A DNA stretch of 20,644 nucleotides, from the IMG/VR virus record IMGVR_UViG_3300042374_000580, positions 1 through 20,644 of that record, one strand, 5' to 3'. The first letter of the stretch is position 1; each line of letters opens with the position of its first letter. The notes beneath the pieces are model-generated. The model was not told the origin of the DNA and did not search any database. It saw only the letters and a list, made by a program, of their open reading frames with translations. Below, piece by piece: positions 6,383 to 14,351 of this stretch. The translations under genes and the position numbers were made by a program. Source of the DNA: a virus.

Positions 6383-9300
6383 TTATAAAGTGAATGGAGG
6401 TCCTGTCACTGTTTGTTTTAATACTTGACCTCCAACTGGATATGTTTGTCCATATGGGTAATACTCTATTTGTAATTTAAACACTCCTTTACCTGATAGA
6501 GTACATTCATTAGTATATTTTGTGTCTATACCACCAAGACAACTATATGCGGCAATTTCACCATTAGAATTAAGATATTGAATAGGTCCCTGATTTTGTA
6601 AATCAAAGTTTGGGGCGTTGAATTTAAATGTAATGTAACCACTATTGTCAGGTTTTTTTATGTTGTAATATTGAAATCCATTACCTTGTAATGATGGACT
6701 TTCACCCACTAATGTAATTGAAAGTGGTTGTTCAGGGAATGTTGGTGTTGTTGATGGCGTAGGAGTAAAATTAAAATTAAACGATTGCGGTACGTTTTGA
6801 GGATTTTTAACTTTATCGGTAGGAACGGCAGTAACAGTAAATTTAAGGTTAACTGTTTGTCCATCTTTAACAGGAACTGTTTTAAACTCAGGTATTGGGT
6901 TATTAACCAATATGTCCGCAACATTATTATAAGTTATGTTAAATGTATTGTTTGATACGTAACCTAAAATTGGTGTAGTAACAGTTCTATTTAAAGTCTG
7001 TGTTCTAACATTATTTACAATTGTGTTATCATAAACCGAAACAATCATACTTACTTCATTTTGTAATGTCCAAGTATTAAGTGCCGCAGCATTAGGATTA
7101 ACCGTAACAATTAAATTTAAAGTTGTTCCATTTGGAGTTGTTTGTGTATTATCATCTAAAGTAACTGGTCCAGTTTGTTGTGGTTGAGTATTAGTATTTG
7201 TTGAATTACCTGGTGTTGGAGTTACTTGAGCGGGGTTATAAGTAAACCCACTTAAAGTTGTTCCATTACCGTAAGTTCCTCTAAGAACTATTGGGTTAGT
7301 TTGTGCGGTAGTTGTATTACTATAAGGAACAACAACACTAATGTTAAATGCATTTAAAATAGTAATTCCTGTAGTTGTAGTCACATTATTTATTGTTACA
7401 CCTGTTACTTCGTCTAAGTTCTTACCGACAATAGTTAAAATAGTACCACTCACACCCGTTAACGGTGATAAAGATGTTATAGTTGGTGGAGGACATGATG
7501 GTATAACATTTGTAGTTGTATTTAAATTGTTTGGTAGTGGTGTCACTCCCGCATATGTATCGGCAATTTTTTTCTTTTGTTTGGCATTTGCAACTTTTAA
7601 TTTTGTTGTTGCCTCAACATTTAATCCTGCATCACCTGCCGATTTAAACGCTTTATTAAATGTCGCTTCTAAAGTTTTAAATTCTGTTATATGAGAATCA
7701 AAATATTCTTCTGTAACTCCAGCAACTGGCCAATAACAAACATAATACTTAGTAATACCTAATCCTGTAGTTGCGCCAAATACCCTACTTACATTTGCGG
7801 ATAATTTAGATATCATAAAGTCAAAGAATTTTCCAATAGTATCAAAATTTGCAATAGGCTGTGATGTTTTTTCACTTGTTAAGTTTGGAATATTAACACA
7901 AGAGTATTTTTTAGGACTAAAGAATCCACTACTTTCACCGTAATCTGTTGTTAATGTTACGTTAGCATAATTGTTATTATAACCATAAAATTTATTTTCA
8001 TTAAATATTTTAGCATAACATATCATGTAAATAAGAACTTGTAAATCAGGGTTATTCGTTTTCTTTTCAAGTTCAGAAACAAATTGAGATGGGGTAAGAC
8101 TAACAGTGTTTGATGTCTGTGCGTCACCAAAACTATTATAGGCGGTTGCCAAATTATTACGACACGAGTTTTGTGCCGCGGCAGTACTATCACCTGTTTG
8201 ACTCACATATTTAGATTTATTAATATTTGTAATAGCCTTACCTGAAACATCATCTTTTTTACTTTTAATAATAGCCTCAATTTTACTCAATAAATTTTGA
8301 TTAATACTTTGTAAATAAGTGTCTATTGACGGTAAATCATATATCCCTTGTCTTGTACCTTTAAACGTTGTTTGAAAACTTCCTTGTGTAATATTATGGT
8401 CTACTTCAGTTATAAAATACGGACCATTAAACATTGGAACATGTCTAAGATTAAAATACATTGTTGGTTGCAATAAAGCATTACCTAAACAAACAACACT
8501 ACATTGATAACTTCTCTGTTTGTATAAATTATATAGACTAACATTTTGTGTCGCAACATTTCTACCTGACGCTTGGTCAACCATATTAAGTTGGGTTTGA
8601 ATACTTTCAGAAGTTGCTCTTCCTCCATCCATTCCAACCTGCAACGAATAAAATATATTTTGGTTTCTAATACCAACATCAACATTAAAACCAACACATT
8701 TATTTGAAACCGCATAATCTTTTTTACCTGCAGGGTCTTCAATTAGTGGGTTATCCGACGCTCTTCTTAATTCAAAAGCGTCGTCCCTAAATCTTGAATT
8801 TCCTTTTGGTAAATCTAAATGTGTTGATGGTTGACCAGCATAAAAACAAATCATTTTAGGCCCTGATTTTCTATAATCAACATCTAAAAATGTTCCCCAC
8901 ATGTTGTCAGCAAATTCTAATTTACCTTCAGGTTGCGGTATTGTAGTACCATCCACATCTTGTATATTATAAAAATTAACATAAGCAGGTAACGGCATCA
9001 CATTAAATTTATTTTTAATTAATAAACCACTAACAAATGTGAATACACTCATTTCCATGTTAAGAGAATTCTTACTGAACATATTTTTTAAGTCAAAAAT
9101 ATCAATAATAATTGTATCACCAATATTTCTTGATGCTCTATCTAAAAACATAAAATCTTCAAATAAAGTTTTTGAAGTATAATCTGACCCAGCAATCCAC
9201 TTATCATTTAATCCTTTAAATACTTCATAATTTTCTACCTTACTTTGTTGCCCGTCAATTGTACTTTGAATTACTCTTTCAGGTAATTGTTGTTGGTCAG

Positions 9301-12300
9301 GTAATTTATCTCTTACTTTTGTTAGAATTTGATTTAATATATTGTTTTGAAACTGTGAGGTCAATCCTAAATAAGTTTCAAGACTGTTTTTAAAATCAGC
9401 TGGATTTAAATTTGGATTATACAATTTTTGTGTGGCATACATTTTAATAATTGGCGCCAACAGTACTACATTATCGGAAGTAAATTCAATATTATTATCA
9501 ATAAAAAAATCTGTAATATATGAACCATTATTATCATATATTAAATTTTCAATTGTTGAAAATCCTACTTCCGTTTCTAATGACAACCAAGCTTGTGGAT
9601 ATCTTGACTTAGACAATGCCAAAGTAATTGTATTGGCCTTTGACGGTAAACTATCTTTAATATATGGTGCAAAGTTAATTGGGTCTTGTATTGGGTAATC
9701 TCCATTACCTTGAGTCAAATAAGACGCCATTACCCTTCTATCATATTCTGCAGGGTTACCGTATTTTAAAATCACATCGTACTCTAAAAACGATTTTATA
9801 GTATTTGAAAATATTGTTAATTGTGATTCCCCAATAGTTTTAAAATATTCTCCAGTCGTGACAGAGTCACCTTTACCTTCAATTTCCATTAAATTTCTAA
9901 ACAAGTATTGGAAATTTTTAAATAGGGCATTTTGGTCAACAGGTGAAACACCAATAGGTACAACAAGTTGTGGACCTAAATCAATATTGGCAACTGGTTT
10001 AGAAAAGTTTAAAAACTCCTGTTCAAATTTATCTAAAATAGTTTTATCAAAAACAGAAAATATTTCTTCAATTTTTGAATAATCAAAATCATTTAAGAGT
10101 TTAAAAGATGATTGTTGTTTTGTACCAGTTTCAATTTTATTTATATAAGAATCTGGTAGCGGCCTTGAAATCTCGCTATTTTTAAAATAACCATAATTTG
10201 GTGATGACCATAATAATCTAACGGAACCGTTATAAATTGATGGGTTGTTAATAAATGGACAAACAGGAATATTATTAACTAAACATTCATTTTTAACTTG
10301 GTTAATTTCCGAACCAAAAGACGGTACCACATAATATTTTACCGCAGTTGTGTTGTTACTTGGGTTACATACATTTCCAACATCTGTTGGGTCAAAAGTA
10401 TTATTAGGTAACACAACTGACCATGTTTGAATAGTTGAAAATATTGAACTTGCAATTAATGGAAATGCAACACTTTGTGCATTAATGTTTGAATCCGTAA
10501 AATTATATACTTTAACACCATTATCTATACTTGCCTGTATTTCTGTATCAGTATAACCACTGTATAAATCATAACCATTATAAAAAACATTAAAGTCGTT
10601 AATTACTTTTGGGTAAAATCCTGTTTGAATTTTGGTTATGTTATTTGCGGAACTTTGTAATGTAATCTTATTAACACCGTCAAAATTAAAGGTATATGTT
10701 TTAGTATCTGAACTTGTTATTGGGTCAAAATTTGTTTTGTAATTAAAATCTTTCCATGCCGAATCTAAAATATCAACATTACTATTAACGTAAGTTTTAT
10801 ATCTATACCACACAGAACCCATTTTTAATACCCAAGCATATGGCATTTTGTGAATCGCTCCAAACTTTTTAAAACAAGATGCAATATAATCTAAGTCACT
10901 TGAAACACCATTTGTTTTATATTTTTCTTTTAGAGATGCTAACGGTAAAGAATTAATAAATAGATAAGCGGCTTGTGTGTATGGATACGGGTCTTTCCTT
11001 CTCCAATTATAAACACCATTTTGAATTGCATTAACAAAATAAGGTGTGTTCAACATTGAGGTTGTTGTTTCAATTGGTATATTTTTACTTGGTGAAAGGT
11101 AGTTAACATATCCTTCTGTAGGTATAAAATAAGTGGGGTCTTTTCTAATTAAGTAAAACCCATCCAAACCAATTGAGGTTATTTGATTTACTGGATTGGA
11201 AACATTTAAATATGAAAAATTAGTAACAGGTCTATTTTTACTGTAATCGTAAACACTATTAAAATTTGAAATGACATCTCTATCTTCAAAAACCGTTAAT
11301 ACTCTATTTGTATTATACACAGAATTTTTAGTACTACTAACACTATTCGCCATATTTTTAGAAACCCATGTTGGGTCCGTGAATGGATAAGTGTCAATAA
11401 TTAATGGGTCGTTAGTTACATTTTTGGTTAATTGTAATAGTCCATCTGAGTTTGTAGTTGTTTGAGGTTCTTTACCCAAATCAGTTAAACTTAAAATATT
11501 AAAAGAATTTTGAGTTAAATTTCTAAGATATGGTGTAACAAAAAAATCTCTAAGGTAATCTTGATATGCCCTACCTGTACCTTGATTTGATATGTTTGAT
11601 AAAAACTCTGGGTAGTTTTGCGCGGTAATATTATAATTTTTAAGTTTTAATGTTAAAAATGGTGAACTTATACCCAAACCTGTTACAATGTTATTTGTTT
11701 CAGCACTAACAATTAATTTTGTTAGTTGGTCTATCTGATTGTTATTTGCTCTTATAAATCCAGAATAATTTGATGTTAAAAATTGTCTTTCCCATATTTC
11801 ATAAAAAAACTTAATTTCTTCTTTATTGACATAGGCAATACCTTCTGAAGGATATTCAATTGCATTTACATTAATAATGTTTGTAGTGTTTTGACTATCT
11901 ATTGTAGGTTGAGTTATAGGCAGATTAAATTTTTGTGTTAACCCTTTCATATACTCTTCAACAAATTCAACTTCAGGCCATTTGTCATAAAGATATCCTT
12001 TAGTTAAATTAACTACTGAAGGGTCGGCAATATATTTTAATTGGAATCTACCTTTTTTATCTTCAGGTGTTTCAACAAAAAATTGAGGCCATGGGTAAAC
12101 AGGTATTTGTCCGTTAACTAACCCTTGATTATCATTTTGAGCGGCATTAGTAATTTTAACATTACCCTCTGTATCTGTACCTTGAGCGGATGATGGGTTA
12201 TCAAGTATGGCGTTTTTTCTTACAGGGTCATATTTTACATTCCAAGCATTAGTATGAACCTCATCAAGTAAGCGAATGAATCCTTCAGCCGATGCCATAA

Positions 12301-14038
12301 TTACCGCACAAATATTTCTAACAGTTGGTTTAAACCCAAGACCTGTAGACGAGTCTTCAATCTTTTTAGCCAAATCTGCGGTTATAGCTGTTTCATATTC
12401 AGATAACTTTTTATTAGCTTCGGTTTCCATCTTTGATAATAAATTTTGAAATTCATCAAAAATAAATGCACCTGGTTTAACCAAATTCCCAAACAGATTT
12501 TCAAATGTAGTATTAGAAGTGTCCTTTTCTAAAGTTGGTTTAAACCCTTTTTCTAACAACAATAAAACCGCTTTAGTATCTGCGGTTGTTGGTGATAAAA
12601 CACCTGTTTGTGATGTTGTTGTTTTAACTATGTCTATTTCGGTTGGTGCAACTTGTTTAACCATAGTATTATATGTTATACTATTTTTAATTGGTGTTTT
12701 ACCTAACGTACCTAAAGTTGGGTTAGGACCCAAAACATTAACGTTAAAATCAATAGTATACGCACTTAATAAACTTTTAGCCTCTTCTTTTTTTGTAGGA
12801 TTATCAATAAACTCTTGTTTGAAAATATAAACTTCTTGATTAGTTCCTTTTAATATTATTGGTTTTGGATTCATGTATGTATTAAACCAAGAATCTTTAT
12901 TACCATAAATCTCATTAAAATAATTTTTTAAACCTTCTTTATAATTTCTAATATTAGTTAATGGTTCAATAATAACTGGCGGGTATGCATTTTGAATTGT
13001 TTGTTCAAATGTTTGTAATTGATTCATTAGTTGAGCCACTGTCCATTCTGGAAAATCTGGACTAAGTAACCCTTTAGCTTTATACTCACTATAAACTTCA
13101 GTAATTTTTTGATATCCTCTCTCAGTAACTAATTCACTTGTAAAATTGTCTGTTGATATTGTAGACTGACTTCCCGACGCTCGGTCAACCGTGCCTAATT
13201 GAGATTGAATGTTTGCGTTTCCTGCCCCCTCAGGAGATGTTGGTGATTTTGAAACACCAAAAGTTGTACTGTACATGTGTGGAGTAGCAAATAAACTACC
13301 CATTGAAATTTCATTTAAAATGTTAAATTTATATCCAACAAACTCTAATGTTATTTGGTAATTTCCACTGAACGTGTTGAACCTGGCATTAAATGTTTTA
13401 AGATTTAATTGATATCTAATTGCTTGTCCGTAATAACCTTTAAGGGTTAAATAAAAAGGGCAATATGGTAAATTAAAAAATGCCGAATAAGGTGAGTCAT
13501 TTCCTAATTGAAACAACGCTCTTCCTTGGATATCTTCCAATTCCATCGTTACTTGTGGTACAAAAGACGAATTAGTTTTAACTGAAATACTTGTAATACC
13601 TAATAATCCATTGTCTGTCGCGGTTTGACCTGGATTGTTAACAGTCATTTTTGAATATGGTTTGGTACCATTTTTTGGGTCAATAATTTGTTCCGTCATT
13701 TGGTTTACACCTAAACCATTTCTTGAGTTTTTACCCGTTAATTCATCATAATAACCAGTAGTTAAATTAGTACCTTCGGTAGGTCTTAAAAAGTTCATTT
13801 TAGCAACAGATAGAATTCTAATCCTATCTTCGGGGCTACCACCCACAGACAACTTTGTTCTTGGTACAACTTCAGCCTCAAGATTGGCGTACATCACCAA
13901 ATTCTCATGGTCAACCAATCTTTCACGAATATTTCCAAACGCATCAATGGTTTTATTAGGGTCAACTACAATAATATTATTGTAATCAAACTCTACTAAA
14001 ACATTACCACTGTTATCTCCTTGTACATTACCTGCCAT
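6383..14038 (-). CDS. Giant baseplate hub / tail-tip protein (2551 aa) with IPT/TIG domain
   Basis: This very large structural protein appears to be the central hub or tip of the tail. Residues about 150-290 form a beta-rich region (FYLTLKGYYGQAIRYQLN, then YQITLEFVGYKFNIL) ending in IQSQLGTVDRASGS (277-290). A similar arrangement recurs at about 1770-1910, with IQTQLNMVDQASGR (1813-1826), then CLGNALLQPTMYF and GPYFITEVDHN, which read like late-control-D/gp27-type hub strands. Between them lies an insertion of roughly 1500 aa, rich in Asn, Thr, Tyr and Ser. Residues about 1980-2100 (NENKFYGYNNNYANVTLTTDYG) could be a lysozyme- or glucosaminidase-like domain; this is weak. Residues about 2180-2270 form an IPT/TIG Ig-like domain (TSLSPLTGVSGTILTIVGKNL), then a Pro/Thr linker and a beta-rich C-terminus. 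It overlaps the 107-aa gene by 11 bases. The structural role is confident; the exact T4 counterpart is not. Confidence 0.8.
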   Translation of the reverse strand: MAGNVQGDNSGNVLVEFDYNNIIVVDPNKTIDAFGNIRERLVDHENLVMYANLEAEVVPRTKLSVGGSPEDRIRILSVAKMNFLRPTEGTNLTTGYYDELTGKNSRNGLGVNQMTEQIIDPKNGTKPYSKMTVNNPGQTATDNGLLGITSISVKTNSSFVPQVTMELEDIQGRALFQLGNDSPYSAFFNLPYCPFYLTLKGYYGQAIRYQLNLKTFNARFNTFSGNYQITLEFVGYKFNILNEISMGSLFATPHMYSTTFGVSKSPTSPEGAGNANIQSQLGTVDRASGSQSTISTDNFTSELVTERGYQKITEVYSEYKAKGLLSPDFPEWTVAQLMNQLQTFEQTIQNAYPPVIIEPLTNIRNYKEGLKNYFNEIYGNKDSWFNTYMNPKPIILKGTNQEVYIFKQEFIDNPTKKEEAKSLLSAYTIDFNVNVLGPNPTLGTLGKTPIKNSITYNTMVKQVAPTEIDIVKTTTSQTGVLSPTTADTKAVLLLLEKGFKPTLEKDTSNTTFENLFGNLVKPGAFIFDEFQNLLSKMETEANKKLSEYETAITADLAKKIEDSSTGLGFKPTVRNICAVIMASAEGFIRLLDEVHTNAWNVKYDPVRKNAILDNPSSAQGTDTEGNVKITNAAQNDNQGLVNGQIPVYPWPQFFVETPEDKKGRFQLKYIADPSVVNLTKGYLYDKWPEVEFVEEYMKGLTQKFNLPITQPTIDSQNTTNIINVNAIEYPSEGIAYVNKEEIKFFYEIWERQFLTSNYSGFIRANNNQIDQLTKLIVSAETNNIVTGLGISSPFLTLKLKNYNITAQNYPEFLSNISNQGTGRAYQDYLRDFFVTPYLRNLTQNSFNILSLTDLGKEPQTTTNSDGLLQLTKNVTNDPLIIDTYPFTDPTWVSKNMANSVSSTKNSVYNTNRVLTVFEDRDVISNFNSVYDYSKNRPVTNFSYLNVSNPVNQITSIGLDGFYLIRKDPTYFIPTEGYVNYLSPSKNIPIETTTSMLNTPYFVNAIQNGVYNWRRKDPYPYTQAAYLFINSLPLASLKEKYKTNGVSSDLDYIASCFKKFGAIHKMPYAWVLKMGSVWYRYKTYVNSNVDILDSAWKDFNYKTNFDPITSSDTKTYTFNFDGVNKITLQSSANNITKIQTGFYPKVINDFNVFYNGYDLYSGYTDTEIQASIDNGVKVYNFTDSNINAQSVAFPLIASSIFSTIQTWSVVLPNNTFDPTDVGNVCNPSNNTTAVKYYVVPSFGSEINQVKNECLVNNIPVCPFINNPSIYNGSVRLLWSSPNYGYFKNSEISRPLPDSYINKIETGTKQQSSFKLLNDFDYSKIEEIFSVFDKTILDKFEQEFLNFSKPVANIDLGPQLVVPIGVSPVDQNALFKNFQYLFRNLMEIEGKGDSVTTGEYFKTIGESQLTIFSNTIKSFLEYDVILKYGNPAEYDRRVMASYLTQGNGDYPIQDPINFAPYIKDSLPSKANTITLALSKSRYPQAWLSLETEVGFSTIENLIYDNNGSYITDFFIDNNIEFTSDNVVLLAPIIKMYATQKLYNPNLNPADFKNSLETYLGLTSQFQNNILNQILTKVRDKLPDQQQLPERVIQSTIDGQQSKVENYEVFKGLNDKWIAGSDYTSKTLFEDFMFLDRASRNIGDTIIIDIFDLKNMFSKNSLNMEMSVFTFVSGLLIKNKFNVMPLPAYVNFYNIQDVDGTTIPQPEGKLEFADNMWGTFLDVDYRKSGPKMICFYAGQPSTHLDLPKGNSRFRDDAFELRRASDNPLIEDPAGKKDYAVSNKCVGFNVDVGIRNQNIFYSLQVGMDGGRATSESIQTQLNMVDQASGRNVATQNVSLYNLYKQRSYQCSVVCLGNALLQPTMYFNLRHVPMFNGPYFITEVDHNITQGSFQTTFKGTRQGIYDLPSIDTYLQSINQNLLSKIEAIIKSKKDDVSGKAITNINKSKYVSQTGDSTAAAQNSCRNNLATAYNSFGDAQTSNTVSLTPSQFVSELEKKTNNPDLQVLIYMICYAKIFNENKFYGYNNNYANVTLTTDYGESSGFFSPKKYSCVNIPNLTSEKTSQPIANFDTIGKFFDFMISKLSANVSRVFGATTGLGITKYYVCYWPVAGVTEEYFDSHITEFKTLEATFNKAFKSAGDAGLNVEATTKLKVANAKQKKKIADTYAGVTPLPNNLNTTTNVIPSCPPPTITSLSPLTGVSGTILTIVGKNLDEVTGVTINNVTTTTGITILNAFNISVVVPYSNTTTAQTNPIVLRGTYGNGTTLSGFTYNPAQVTPTPGNSTNTNTQPQQTGPVTLDDNTQTTPNGTTLNLIVTVNPNAAALNTWTLQNEVSMIVSVYDNTIVNNVRTQTLNRTVTTPILGYVSNNTFNITYNNVADILVNNPIPEFKTVPVKDGQTVNLKFTVTAVPTDKVKNPQNVPQSFNFNFTPTPSTTPTFPEQPLSITLVGESPSLQGNGFQYYNIKKPDNSGYITFKFNAPNFDLQNQGPIQYLNSNGEIAAYSCLGGIDTKYTNECTLSGKGVFKLQIEYYPYGQTYPVGGQVLKQTVTGPPFTL

Positions 14039-14351
14039 AATAATAAAAATAGTTATCTAATGACGCTTTATAGTCTTGTAATGAAGGTAGTAGAGGATAA
14101 GGAATAATCAATATAGCACCATCATATATATAATTTTCTAAACCCCCAAACTCAGGATTTGCTTGCAAAATTAACCATCCAAAATACGGAGAGTTATAAA
14201 ATTCTTGGGAAACAATATCTAACCTACTTCTAGCAACTTTATATATGTAAGTCTTATCTGTTGTCTTTTGTGGTATGTTAACAAAGGGCACAACAGTTTG
14301 TTCACCATTAATTAAAAATTCATTATATCTGTTTGAATATTGATATGCCAT
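14028..14351 (-). CDS. Baseplate protein, gp53/LysM-like
   Basis: This 107-aa protein has a LysM-like core: RSRLDIVSQEFYNSPYFGWL (about 42-61), then ILQANPEF, and a closing strand IYDGAILIIPYPL. That pattern is typical of T4 gp53-type baseplate wedge proteins and of the short LysM tail proteins (gpX-like) of contractile phages. In those families the domain packs in the baseplate wedge or around the hub rather than acting as an enzyme. It is shorter than T4 gp53 (about 196 aa). Its ATG overlaps the stop of the 1668-aa gene by one base (TAATG), and its own 3' end overlaps the hub gene by 11 bases, so the three large tail genes are translationally coupled. The N-terminus (AYQYSNRYNEFLINGEQ) shows no signal peptide. 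Confidence 0.72.
   Translation of the reverse strand: MAYQYSNRYNEFLINGEQTVVPFVNIPQKTTDKTYIYKVARSRLDIVSQEFYNSPYFGWLILQANPEFGGLENYIYDGAILIIPYPLLPSLQDYKASLDNYFYYYGR

Noticed and set aside
7341-7694. Hydrophobic plus-strand frame resembling a membrane protein
   Set aside because: It lies antisense to the IPT/TIG region of the hub gene; Val/Ile richness is expected from the complement of Asn/Thr/Lys-rich coding DNA.
9668-9675. TAnnTTTG-like sequence on the minus strand inside the hub gene
   Set aside because: It lies deep within an ORF with no gene start downstream; chance matches are common in AT-rich DNA.
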